From Aureispira sp. CCB-QB1 (GTDB taxonomy: Bacteria > Bacteroidota > Bacteroidia > Chitinophagales > Saprospiraceae): 64,000 nt of DNA. The stretch covers positions 62,001 through 126,000 of the forward strand of contig CAMBRK010000003.1 of the NCBI GenBank assembly GCA_945870185.1, given 5' to 3'. The position numbers and the translations under genes are program-made. Below, one piece after another: positions 1 to 10,900 of the stretch (position 1 is the first letter of the stretch; the number at the start of each line of letters is the position of its first letter). The notes below the pieces were generated by a model. It saw nothing but the letters and a program-made list of their open reading frames with translations, did not search any database and was not told where the DNA came from.

Positions 1-236
1 CAGTATTTAAGCATGTGACCAGTGCCGCAACCGTCAATGGCAACGCATCAACTGTATTCTATCCTGGAGCATCGGCTTCAGATATAGTATTTGTTCAGAA
101 GAGCTTGCCATACATTGGTACAGGAGTATTGGTATGGTGGGACCCAAATATTTTAGTATGGAAAATTGCCACTGAAAATATTTCCAATATGCCAGTTGGT
201 GTAACATTCAATGTCATGGTCATCAAAACTGAGTAA
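1..236 (+). CDS. C-terminal fragment of a DUF7452-like secreted protein (partial at left edge)
   Basis: The reading frame is open from the left edge of the window (codons in phase with base 3) to a TAA at 234-236, so only about 77 C-terminal residues are seen. The GTG at 15 is inside the frame and is probably not the true start. The fragment has Trp/Tyr-rich beta-strand character and ends with a segment of the type NMPVGVTFNVMVIK. From memory this resembles the DUF7452 beta-sandwich repeat (usual ending MPxGxxFNVxV) found in secreted Bacteroidota proteins. Function is unknown. It lies 55 bp upstream of the next gene on the same strand. Family assignment is by motif only. Confidence 0.5.
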   Translation, partial: VFKHVTSAATVNGNASTVFYPGASASDIVFVQKSLPYIGTGVLVWWDPNILVWKIATENISNMPVGVTFNVMVIKTE

Positions 237-291
237 GACGTTAGTTCGTCATAGCACCATTTAATTATTCATCTTTTATAAATGATTTACT

Positions 292-1461
292 ATGTCAAAG
301 AATAGGTTTCTATTCCTAATCGTCATGTTTTGTTTGTTGCAAACTGGCTATAGCCAATATACACTTGACATTATGAGACCCAATGAATTTGCACTCAAAT
401 CAGCAGATCTTTGGAATTGTGTTATTAACAACTCTGGAAACGAAAAGCCCAATGTATTTTTATATGGCATATTATCAGAAAAGAAAAAAGGGAAATTATT
501 GGAAATAGAATCAGGTAGATTTGCTTTAGCCAATGGAATTACAATGTTTAATACAAGTAATTATGATGCTCTGAAAAATGAAAAAGTACTGTATTCTGAC
601 AAAACATTTGAAGATCACATTTTTAGAACTAATTCGCTACCTAATGGAGCCTACACCTTATGTATTACTTTAGTTAGGGAAGGAAGTCTCCAGCAATTAT
701 TTACATCTTGTATCGATATAGATGTAAATAAGATGACGTCCATGAATCTCATTTTACCTTATGATCAAGATTCTATATGTGAGCAAAACATGATGTTTCT
801 TTGGATGCCAATAAGTCAAGAAAATAGTATCGTTTCAAGTTACACATTAAATATTTACGAAGTTTTAAAACATCAAACACCCATTGCTGCAACGTTAAAA
901 AATGCTCCCTTTTATATAGAAAAGAATATTTCGTCTACTCAATTTCAAGTGCCAAACATGATAGTTCCTTTTAAAGATAAATCGCAATATGCATGGCAAA
1001 TTACCGCTTTTGATGATAAAAACAGGGTTTTGACTAGATCAGAAGTATGGTCTTTTTACAATAAAAATTGCATGGGTGCCGATGGCTTAACTGAAACTGT
1101 TGAAGATGGTATACCGCCAAAACCCATAAAAAAGAAACAGAAATTGGTCAGTTACTTTTCGATGTATGATAAGTACAATGCCCACGCTGTATATGTAAAT
1201 GCTGATACGCTGAGAGTATTGTATCCGACATATTTGAATGAAGAAAAAGTGTTTTGTCAAATTTTTGATGGTAGCGGAAAGTCGATTTTTTCAGAAGAAA
1301 AATCTGTAAATGATGCTAGTAATTTATTGGTCTTTCCTTTTGCGCAAATCAAAGCGATTCCAGATCAAAATTATACTATGGAAATTACCAATAGGGTTGG
1401 AAAAAGAAAATTCCTAAAGTTCAAAAGGTTAAAAGTTGTACCAAAACCCAATGGCAAATAA
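292..1461 (+). CDS. Secreted accessory protein of the RHS-type locus (unknown function)
   Basis: 389 residues starting at an ATG with a clear signal peptide (hydrophobic stretch at residues 5-17, then GYSQ at about residue 22). The body reads as beta-rich modules: an N-terminal domain of about 130 residues, a fibronectin-like domain around residues 150-260 (WQITAFD and SEVWSFY look like a C-terminal strand pair) and a basic C-terminal domain. It lies 59 bp upstream of the giant gene at 1521 and is probably co-transcribed. Small secreted proteins of this kind (TANFOR-type in Tannerella-like genomes) often sit beside Bacteroidota YD-repeat genes, so an accessory role in export or assembly is inferred. 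No catalytic motif is visible. Confidence 0.7.
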   Translation: MSKNRFLFLIVMFCLLQTGYSQYTLDIMRPNEFALKSADLWNCVINNSGNEKPNVFLYGILSEKKKGKLLEIESGRFALANGITMFNTSNYDALKNEKVLYSDKTFEDHIFRTNSLPNGAYTLCITLVREGSLQQLFTSCIDIDVNKMTSMNLILPYDQDSICEQNMMFLWMPISQENSIVSSYTLNIYEVLKHQTPIAATLKNAPFYIEKNISSTQFQVPNMIVPFKDKSQYAWQITAFDDKNRVLTRSEVWSFYNKNCMGADGLTETVEDGIPPKPIKKKQKLVSYFSMYDKYNAHAVYVNADTLRVLYPTYLNEEKVFCQIFDGSGKSIFSEEKSVNDASNLLVFPFAQIKAIPDQNYTMEITNRVGKRKFLKFKRLKVVPKPNGK

Positions 1462-1520
1462 CGTTGCCTAAATCCCCCAATATATTAGATAGTTGATCAT
1501 TAAAAATCAAATTTTAAAAA

Positions 1521-4500
1521 ATGAACCAGTCCAACAAAATCAGAGAATATTATGCTAAGTTTTTACTGTGCATCATGTTCATAAATATATTTAATCTTCC
1601 AAACCAATCTTTGTTTGCTCATTCAACATCCCACATTTATGTTGACAAAAAATCAGCTGAATTTAATAATAATGATTACGCACCAAAATCCAAAATAGAT
1701 GAGACCAAAATTGAAAATTTGGATTTACCTAAAAAAGAAATAAATACTAATAATGCTGTTCATCAGATAGTAATGTTGACTGACAAACAAGACCAAGGCG
1801 GTCCAAGTACTCCTGAAGTTCAAAAATTTACACCTGCAAGTCATAGTTCTATGGTAGATCCTTTTACGGGCGATTTTACCTACAACATCCCATTGTTTGA
1901 TGTTGAAGGTTATCCGGTTAATCTGGCATATAGTGGCAATATTGGTGTTAATGATGAAGCTTCATGGGTTGGACTAGGATGGAATCTAAATCCTGGTGCG
2001 ATTAGTCGAAATGTAAGAGGTTTACCCGATGATTTTAATGGGGACAATATTGTGAAAGAAATCAATATGAAACCCAAGGAAGTCCTTAGTTTAGGTGTTG
2101 GAGGTATGGTAGAGATTACAGGATTGGATATACTGGCGCTGGGCTTAGGTACAGAAACTGAAGTAGAATATGATAGCTATGATGGTTTCGGTATCAAGGC
2201 TGGACTAAAAGGGAGTTTTAAGCTTGGCAACGAAAAATTGTCAGGATCATTATCAGCAACTGCGGGCATAGATTCTAGGTCTGGAGGTTATTTAAGACCT
2301 GCATTTGGATTGAGTGCATCGGCAGGTGGCGAAAGTGTTAGGTCAAACTTTGGAGCCAATGTAGGAATGGATATTAATTCAAGCCAAGGATTGAAACAAG
2401 TTACTTATGGTTTGTCCCATTCTTTGTCGGTTACGACAAAAAACCGAGAAAATGAAAGTACAACGGCATCTGGTATTGGAAGAGTGTCTTCAACTTTTCC
2501 TGTGTCATATACGAGTCCATCATTCACCCCATCTATTGAGCTGGAAACAAAATCAGAAGCATATCAACTTCATTTTTCAATTGGCGGTGAAGGAACAGTG
2601 GTGCATGCTGCAGGAGATATCAATGGGTCGTATTCTAAGGAAAGTTTTATTCCCTTCCAGTCAAAGAAATCTTTTGGTTACATGTATGCCCAAAATTCCA
2701 ATCAAGAAAGTTTGATGGATATCAATAGGGAAAATGATGGCCCATATTTTAGAGAGCTACCCAATCTTCCTGTGACTGCATTTACTCATGATATTTATAG
2801 CGTATCAGGCCAAGGTATCAGTGGTAGTTACAGACCTATGCGAGGTGATGTAGGTATGGTACATGACAATCTTATGGTCAATACTGCACATACTTTTTCA
2901 GCTGGCGGAGAAGTAGGCTTTGGTAATTTGGTTCATGGTGGTGTGGATGTAGAATTCGGCACAAGCAACAGCCAATCGTCAGTATGGAAGGAAGGAAATG
3001 CAATGGCAGAAAAGTTACAATTCAAAGATAGCATCGATAACAGAGTGTCTGCTCATTATGAGCCCGTTTATTTTAAAAACATCGGTGAAATTACACAAAT
3101 GAATAATAAACAACAATTTGATAAGTTTGGTGGATATGAACCTGTCAGAGTAGAACTGCATGAGGGTGACGTCTTTTCGATAGGCGAAGCAAAAGATAAG
3201 CTTAAAAATATAGGTTCTATTGAAAATACGAATACCACTTTAAGAGTAAATAGGGAATCCAGAAACTCAATGTTTACATGGAAGACCATAGAAGAACAAA
3301 GATTGCGCGGTCATTATTTTTCTGCATTTAGATATTTCCAAAGAGGTTCGTTTATTGGTGAAAATTTAAATGATTTTAATGAAAGCACATCTAAAAAACC
3401 ACACCACATAGCAGAGGTTTCTATAACCGAGCCTACAGGAGCACGATATATTTTTGGTTTGCCAGCTTACAATCTTCACCAAGAAGAAGTCTCATTTAAT
3501 GTAAATCAACACGCCCCCGAATTGTCCAATGGAAATGTGGAGTATCAACTTAACTCAGGAACAACTAAGCCTATGCCACAAGGTAAAAGCCATTACTATT
3601 CAAAAACGAGTACACCCGCCCATGCCTATGCGTGGTTGTTAACTTCTGTTGTGTCCGAAGATTATCAGGACTTGCTCAATGATGGCCCTAGCCGCGATGA
3701 TCTAGGTAACTACACTAGTTTCAAATATGAAAAAGCCGAAAAATATAACTGGCGTACCAATACAGAAATGCTTCAAGCAAAATATCAGGAAGGAAGTAAG
3801 TCTGATAAAGAAGACAATAAAGGACATTTTGTTTACGGCGAAAAAGAAGTTTATTATGTACATGAAATCGCTTCAAAAAATTATATCGCCACTTTTCATT
3901 CAAGCGACAGAAATGATGCCTTAGGCGTAGTAAGTTTTAATGGAGGCATTAATAATAGTTGTAGGCTTAAGAAATTAGATTCTATTCGAGTTTACACCTT
4001 GGAAGGTTATAAAACAAAGGATCCAATTAAATCAATTTACTTTGAATATGATTATAGTTTGGCTCCAGGCCAAGCCAATACATTGGACAATAAAGGGAAA
4101 TTAACATTGAAAAAATTATGGTTTCAGTACCAAAATTCTGGTAAAGGTAAATTACATCCGTACCAATTTTTTTATTCTTACAACCCTGCCTATCATCCAA
4201 AAAATATAGATAGATGGGGCAATTACAAAGAACAACAACCAGGGTATCCTAATAATGATGATTTTCCATATACCATTCAGAATAAATCCATTCAGGATAA
4301 GTTTTCTAGAGCTTGGGTGATGGATAGCATCGTCACACCTACAGGCGCTTCGTTAGGGATAAGTTTTGAATCGGATGACTACAGTTATGTCCAAGATAAA
4401 AAAGCCACTGTTATGCACAAAATTTTGGGAGTGGGTAAGACGATTACAGGTCCTTTGTCCAATATGTTATATACTTCTGAAGCTGGAAGTAATAGGATTA

Positions 4501-7500
4501 ATAGGTATTTGTTTTTTGAATTGCAAGGCGATATACCAGCCGATAGAAATAACTATTTGCTTAGTCTCTTGAATGGTCTGGATAATTTGTATTATTCTGT
4601 AGACATCAATGTTTTAAAAGGTGTACCAAACCGTTTTGAAACCCTCCAAGGTTTTATTCCCAATCAAGAAAGAAATCTAACATCAATTACAAGCGGTAAC
4701 GCTGGTTTTCTAAGTGACAGAGTTGCTTATATTACTTTACCATATGTGAATAAAAATGGTGGGGCAGGCAATGAATGGAATTTCACCTATGGATCTAGTG
4801 CGGGAGATATCCTGATTCATCCGTTTACCAAAGCTGGGGTAGAGATGGTTCGTTATGCATATCCGCATACCATTACGTCTCCATATGGAGGCAATATGAC
4901 CGACTTTACGGGAGCAGTAGAGGCTTTTGGAAATGCTGCAGCCAATGCATTTAGTGGTGGAGAAGAAAACTATCTTATCGACGATCAACGATGCAACGAA
5001 ATAAATCTAGAGAATGCATTCATAAGGTTAAACACACCTTACCAAAGAAAGCTAGGTGGTGGCAATAGAGTAAAAGAAGTTAGGCTTTATGATAACTGGG
5101 GCAAGCTGCAAATAGGTTCAGAAAATCCTTATATAAACGCAGTTTATGGTAGCACATATACTTATCTGGATGATCAATTCAAAAGCTCAGGTGTCGCTTC
5201 CTATGAGCCCATAATTGGTGGCGACGAAAATGTATTTGTACAACCAGTCCCGTACAAGATTATTAAAGAAATGTCAGCCGATCTCAATAAGTATCAATTG
5301 GAACCATTAGGTCAAATATTTTTCCCAGGAGCACAAGTGGGATACGCTAAAGTGACAGAAAGGAGCATCTATCCTAAAAATGTGCCTTCAGGGTTTCAAG
5401 CCAAATCATCGGGAACCACTGTCTCAGAATTCTACACCGCTAGGGATTTTCCTACCATTACAAAAAGAACAGATTTGTCATCACTGCATAGAGAAGTCAT
5501 TATTCCGTTGCAATTTTACAATCGTAGACTCAATGCATCTACGGTGTCTCAAGGATTTTATATAGAGATCAACAACATGCATGGCAAGTCAAAAAAATCC
5601 ACCGTTTACGACGCCAAAGGCACAGAAATAGAAGTACAAATTCAAAAATACAAATTGAATGAAGATGGAACATTGGATAATAATGTCTCCATAGTAAATC
5701 CTTCAAATGGTGATATTGAAAACAAAACTTTAGGTGTGGATTATGAGATCATTGCAGATAGTAGATTGTTTCGGGCTAAAACAAATGCTGGTGCAGTCCA
5801 GGTCAATATTGAGAATTTTTTTATTGCTGCCGCTCCTATAGTAATTCCTATACCTATTCCAGCTGTGACGGACAATCTTTCAGAATATCGAGGTCTTACG
5901 ATTACTAAAGTTATCATGCGTTCAGGCATATTGGAAGAAACCACTACCATAAAATTAGGTGCCAACAATACATCCAAAACATTGGCCTACGATGGAATAA
6001 CTGGTCAAGCTATTGTAACCATGACGGAAGATGAGTTTAAAAACAACTATTACAATACGGCAATTCCAGCATATTGGTATTATAAAAACATGGGACCGGC
6101 AGCTCAAAACGAACGGGCTTTGAAGAAAAATGTCAATATCACCAATAGCCAAATAACAGGAACCTGGGCAAGCGATATCTTTAATGAAGGAGACGAGCTA
6201 TCACTTCTTAATCAAGTTCCTGGTATACCTAGCAGAGCTTGGGTATTTAAGAAGACAAGTGACAAAGTACACTTGATAACTGCATCAGGTTACAACGATA
6301 TTCCTAATGGCAATTACAATGTTCTTATTTTAAAATCAGGGTTTAAAAATAATTTGACATCTTCTTTAGGGAATATATTAAGTTATGAAAATCCTATAAA
6401 AACCATTGGTGGATCTAACAGGCTAAGTTTAAATCCTACTAAAGTAATTAGTAGTTCCTACCAGACATATTCTGATTATTGGCAGACTAATAAATTTTTA
6501 TCCGTAAGTGAAGCAAGAGGTTCTTGTTTATGTAAAGTCAACAAATACACAAGTACAGGTATCAACAAATTATTAGGACTCGTCAGGCAATACCAAACAG
6601 GAGAACTTGCATGGCCAAGTGGCGCTACATTTCATTCATCTCAAATATCATTACCAGCAGATGGCAGTTTTTTTGTTTTAGGTACGCCAAATAATACAGA
6701 CTGCACCATAGAATTGAGAACCCAAGATGGTAGCCCTTTCCCTGTTAACCTGTCAGGCCAGTTTACACTTGATTTCAAAAATGATCGTTGTGATGCACCA
6801 TCAGAAATAATTTTAAACTTTCAAGGTCAAAGTAAGGATTTACCAAATATAATAGTATCCACAAATTGTTACAATTTAATCGTTTGCCAATCCCAAGGAG
6901 ATATTGTATCAGCAAATTGTACTCCTACAGTAATTAACCCATTTCTGAACGGTGTTATTGGACGCTTCAAACCTCTTGCATCCTATACTCCTGCTACAAC
7001 ACGGACCAATACATCACATGTACAAGGTAGTGGCTTTTTAGAAAGATACGAACCATTTGCGCGGTGGGGCGACGGGAAATTGGATTTAGCGATTGATGAT
7101 TCTTATTGGCAAATCACGGATTCATTGAGCGTGATAAATTCATCTGGTGCACCATTAGAAACCATCAATGCGCTGAAAGTACCTAACAGCACCTTCTACG
7201 GATTTAACAATATCGTACCCATGTCAGTTGCTGCAATAGCAAAATATTCAGATATAGCGTTCGATGGCTTCGAAGATTATGGTTATTACGAATATGATGT
7301 TTCAGCTACAGTTTGTAAAATTCCAGACCATTTTCATGGAGATGCCTCAGGCCCAATATCTACTTTGCCAACAGATGGCGATGAGAGTCATGCAGGGAAA
7401 AATAGCATGAAAGTAACACCTGTTTGGCCATTGGATTATAAATTTATGGTCAATAGTATAGGCAGAATCAGAGCCCCTCGTGGAGCAAGATTTATTGGTC

Positions 7501-7964
7501 CAAAATTCTCTGTTGATGAAACAGATTTAGTGAAGGTATTTACACCATCACCAGGTAAATATACTATAAGTGCATGGGTCAAAGCTCCGGATTTATCTCA
7601 ATTCAGTATAACATACAAAAGTGTGGTTTTGAAGCCATCTGGTCCGATCATTGATGGATGGCAGCAGATAGTTGGAGAGATAGATATCACGGCATCAACT
7701 GATCAACAAAAAATATCCATTAATTCTGGAACTTCCACAGGATGGGTAGATGATGTTAGAATTTACCCAACCAATGCGATGATGGAATCTTACGCAGTCG
7801 ATCCTACATACTTGAGGATTCACGCCACATTGGATTATCAAAATTATGCCAAATACTTTGAGTATAACCATGAAGGACAACTTACTAGATCCAAAGTAAA
7901 GACAGAAGAAGGAGTGTTTACAGTGCAAGAAATCAAATCCGAACTTCCTAAAATAAATAGATAA
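1521..7964 (+). CDS. Giant RHS/SpvB-like secreted protein, N-terminal module
   Basis: 2147 residues with an N-terminal hydrophobic segment (residues 12-33) compatible with a signal peptide. Residues 103-175 carry the signature of Bacteroidota YD-repeat N-terminal modules: VDPFTGDFTYNIPLFDVEG, then SWVGLGWNLNPGAISRNVRG, as in SpvB/TcaC-type toxin shell proteins. A glycine-rich amphipathic region follows (residues about 180-480), then long YD-type beta-strand regions (for example FDKFGGYEPVRVELHEGD and LDRWGNY-like motifs). The C-terminus ends with a YD-like repeat around YFEYNHEGQLTRSK. The stop is separated by one base from the ATG of the next gene, so the two are translationally linked. It is likely the N-terminal shell partner of the RHS polypeptide downstream. 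Substrate and effector are not visible. Confidence 0.85.
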   Translation: MNQSNKIREYYAKFLLCIMFINIFNLPNQSLFAHSTSHIYVDKKSAEFNNNDYAPKSKIDETKIENLDLPKKEINTNNAVHQIVMLTDKQDQGGPSTPEVQKFTPASHSSMVDPFTGDFTYNIPLFDVEGYPVNLAYSGNIGVNDEASWVGLGWNLNPGAISRNVRGLPDDFNGDNIVKEINMKPKEVLSLGVGGMVEITGLDILALGLGTETEVEYDSYDGFGIKAGLKGSFKLGNEKLSGSLSATAGIDSRSGGYLRPAFGLSASAGGESVRSNFGANVGMDINSSQGLKQVTYGLSHSLSVTTKNRENESTTASGIGRVSSTFPVSYTSPSFTPSIELETKSEAYQLHFSIGGEGTVVHAAGDINGSYSKESFIPFQSKKSFGYMYAQNSNQESLMDINRENDGPYFRELPNLPVTAFTHDIYSVSGQGISGSYRPMRGDVGMVHDNLMVNTAHTFSAGGEVGFGNLVHGGVDVEFGTSNSQSSVWKEGNAMAEKLQFKDSIDNRVSAHYEPVYFKNIGEITQMNNKQQFDKFGGYEPVRVELHEGDVFSIGEAKDKLKNIGSIENTNTTLRVNRESRNSMFTWKTIEEQRLRGHYFSAFRYFQRGSFIGENLNDFNESTSKKPHHIAEVSITEPTGARYIFGLPAYNLHQEEVSFNVNQHAPELSNGNVEYQLNSGTTKPMPQGKSHYYSKTSTPAHAYAWLLTSVVSEDYQDLLNDGPSRDDLGNYTSFKYEKAEKYNWRTNTEMLQAKYQEGSKSDKEDNKGHFVYGEKEVYYVHEIASKNYIATFHSSDRNDALGVVSFNGGINNSCRLKKLDSIRVYTLEGYKTKDPIKSIYFEYDYSLAPGQANTLDNKGKLTLKKLWFQYQNSGKGKLHPYQFFYSYNPAYHPKNIDRWGNYKEQQPGYPNNDDFPYTIQNKSIQDKFSRAWVMDSIVTPTGASLGISFESDDYSYVQDKKATVMHKILGVGKTITGPLSNMLYTSEAGSNRINRYLFFELQGDIPADRNNYLLSLLNGLDNLYYSVDINVLKGVPNRFETLQGFIPNQERNLTSITSGNAGFLSDRVAYITLPYVNKNGGAGNEWNFTYGSSAGDILIHPFTKAGVEMVRYAYPHTITSPYGGNMTDFTGAVEAFGNAAANAFSGGEENYLIDDQRCNEINLENAFIRLNTPYQRKLGGGNRVKEVRLYDNWGKLQIGSENPYINAVYGSTYTYLDDQFKSSGVASYEPIIGGDENVFVQPVPYKIIKEMSADLNKYQLEPLGQIFFPGAQVGYAKVTERSIYPKNVPSGFQAKSSGTTVSEFYTARDFPTITKRTDLSSLHREVIIPLQFYNRRLNASTVSQGFYIEINNMHGKSKKSTVYDAKGTEIEVQIQKYKLNEDGTLDNNVSIVNPSNGDIENKTLGVDYEIIADSRLFRAKTNAGAVQVNIENFFIAAAPIVIPIPIPAVTDNLSEYRGLTITKVIMRSGILEETTTIKLGANNTSKTLAYDGITGQAIVTMTEDEFKNNYYNTAIPAYWYYKNMGPAAQNERALKKNVNITNSQITGTWASDIFNEGDELSLLNQVPGIPSRAWVFKKTSDKVHLITASGYNDIPNGNYNVLILKSGFKNNLTSSLGNILSYENPIKTIGGSNRLSLNPTKVISSSYQTYSDYWQTNKFLSVSEARGSCLCKVNKYTSTGINKLLGLVRQYQTGELAWPSGATFHSSQISLPADGSFFVLGTPNNTDCTIELRTQDGSPFPVNLSGQFTLDFKNDRCDAPSEIILNFQGQSKDLPNIIVSTNCYNLIVCQSQGDIVSANCTPTVINPFLNGVIGRFKPLASYTPATTRTNTSHVQGSGFLERYEPFARWGDGKLDLAIDDSYWQITDSLSVINSSGAPLETINALKVPNSTFYGFNNIVPMSVAAIAKYSDIAFDGFEDYGYYEYDVSATVCKIPDHFHGDASGPISTLPTDGDESHAGKNSMKVTPVWPLDYKFMVNSIGRIRAPRGARFIGPKFSVDETDLVKVFTPSPGKYTISAWVKAPDLSQFSITYKSVVLKPSGPIIDGWQQIVGEIDITASTDQQKISINSGTSTGWVDDVRIYPTNAMMESYAVDPTYLRIHATLDYQNYAKYFEYNHEGQLTRSKVKTEEGVFTVQEIKSELPKINR

Positions 7965-7965
7965 G

Positions 7966-10900
7966 ATGAAATCAATATTCACATACCTGTTATTGATCTT
8001 ATTAGTATGTAATATCAATGCCCAACAATTACAACAGTTGGATTGTGGTTCAATAGTTTTTGGTGAAAATCTAAAAGAAGTAAAGCCCACGGCCACACTA
8101 ACAGATATAATATATGATGCTACTAGTAGAAATAGAGAGGGTATTATTATTGATGCTTCAGATGTGATTTTGAGATCAAATGCCCTTGTTGCAAGTTTAC
8201 ATCTTCTCCCTAAAACTGACCCTTCATTGGACCAACTATTTGATAGCGTGAAAATCCGGGTCATTATTAGCTATAAAAACATAAAAGATGGTGTACTAAA
8301 AACCAAAACCCAATTTTTGAAAATCGAAAATACGGATAAAAATTCCATTGGCAAAGATCAGATTATCCTCGAAAATGTAGATTGGGCATCCATTACCGTT
8401 GACTCTTTTTATTGCAGTAACCCGGAATTAGTAAGAACGCATTTTCAATTTACCACTTTTATCATGGGTGAGCGAAATCTGAAACCCAATCCTACAACAG
8501 TGATGATTCCGCCGTTTTTTAGCCGATCCGTTAATAAAGCTTACATTGGTGTATCATGGACAGAGGTAAACTGGGCAACTATGTATGACCTGGAATGGAC
8601 CTTTGTTGACAAATTTGATAAAAACCAAACACCTGTCTTTAGAAATAATGCTACTCGAGTTAGAGTGGACTCAACAGGTTATGAGATTCCAAGCATTTTC
8701 CCGGAAGGTAAATTATTTTGCCGAGTAAGAGCCGTAGGCAAAGACGAAAAAAATCAAATTATTACCAACGATTGGAGCAGTACATCATCAGCTCTTCCAA
8801 TAAATGAGGCTGAAATCTTTGAGCAGAATTCAAAGACTTATCAACACATTGCTACTTTTAGCGAAGAAGGCAAACGAAAAGATATGGTCAGCTATTTTGA
8901 CGGTACCTCTAGAACCAGGCAAATGGTGACAAAACTCAACACAGATGGGAATCCAGCATTAGTGGCAGAGACGTATTATGATCACGAAGGGCGACAAGCC
9001 ATAGTTAGTCTTCCTGCGCCTTATAAACCTGAGCCAACCTATGAACTGGTAGGCATCTTTAGTCCTGGTAGTTTGACGGCTTCAACAGGTTCTGGTCCGT
9101 ATTACCCCAGTGTAAATGACTTATCGATCGGTAACAATTTTTACAATACTGACATCATATCAAATATAGGATCGATAGGAAGTATTAGCGACATCCTTGA
9201 CTGGACTAAAATCAAAGATTATTATTCGACTTCACCATCCTTGTCATATAAGAGTAATTTCAATCTAAACGAAAGTGGAAAACCATTTAGCAAGCTTGAT
9301 TTTGATTTTCTGTCTGAGGTAGATGATTGTAAAACAGCTTTGGTTACACCCAAAATGTCACAAGCAAGTGGAGCAGGGAAATACTATAGTGAAGCTAATG
9401 ATTTTAATAGCGCCATTCACAATGATTTCGTACCAAATGCTAATGGCTACCCATATTTTCAAACCATTTATACACCAGACAAAACTGGAAGAAAAGAAAT
9501 GGCAGGGATGGCAGGTGACGAATTGAGAATTGGCGGTGGACATGAAACCAAAGTAACTTATGTCAATCCTAGTCAAGATGAGTTAGATAGAGTATTTGGC
9601 AATGATGTGGGCTATGCCGATAATTATCTCAAAGTAGTGACAACTGATCCCAACGGGCAGGCGTCAGTATCCTATACGAATAGTAAAGGTCAAGTCATTG
9701 CAACTGCTCTTTCTGGAAACAATCCTGACAATCTGAGACCCGTAGAAAAAGACCCAATCTTCAACAATACCATCGACGTAGTCGCTCAAAACAACAATCT
9801 CGATTACAACTTTGAATCGTCTTTAGCTACCCAAAGTTTTTATATTGATCAGGATAGAACCAATGTCAATATTAATTATACCATTGATCCTGCATCATTA
9901 AATATGGCTGTCTCATGCGAAACGGGAAGATTTTGTTATGACTGTGTACGCAATGTTACCATAGAGCTAAAAGATGAATGTGGAGAACCTGTTATGGATA
10001 AAATAATTGAATTAGGATCCATTACCGACACCACAAGTAGTAACCTGGCTAGGTGTAATTATACATCAGCCTTTACTTTTAATGACAATAGGGTATTAAA
10101 TAAAGGTACTTATACAATAACAAAAAAACTATCTGTAAATGTAGAAAACAGAGATGCATATATCGATCATTTTATAAAAAAAGATACGGCATGTTTTCAG
10201 CCTACTGTTAAAGAACCCGTCTGTTTGCCACCACCAACATGTGTGGAATGTACTTTTGAAATCGTTGAAAATAATAATATCAAGGCACTTAAACGAAACA
10301 TTGGTAATAATATAAATTGTATTTACCAATGTCCTGAAAACAAAAAACCTGTTTATGATATGGACACATATGCTTCTTTATTGAGAGATATGCGTCCAGG
10401 TGGTCAGTATGGTTGTATTGACGCTACTTCAGTAGGTAAATTTAAAATATCAGTATTTAATACACTAAATATCTTAAGGAGCAATAACGAAAGTGGTACT
10501 GATATGAATTTTGATTACAAGCATCCGTTTTTCCCTTATCTCAATGCGGATGGAAGTGAAGCAAAAATCAATTGCAATACTTTAACTGCAGATGAGTATG
10601 TTGAAGCAGAAGCCTTTGTGGAAGGTGGACAACGATTTGTAAGACCTCAAAGCATTTATCTACAAAAACTTTCGGAGATATGGCAGGAATCTTGGGGAGA
10701 ATCATTGATTCCTTATCATCCCGAATATGCTTATCTGGAATGGAGCAACGATAATATTTCTGCTCAAAATTTCAATACACTTATTAATAATACGGTGAGT
10801 TATGAGGGTGCAGTAAATAATGGCTTTTTCCCGACGAATGAGGTTTTAAATGCTTCGTTTGTCAATATTGACCCATATATGAGTACTAATCCTACAGCCA

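Noticed and set aside
7695-8264. Minus-strand open frame of 189 codons
   Set aside because: Lies wholly across two well-supported plus-strand RHS-locus genes, has no family motifs and an unusual composition; a shadow frame.
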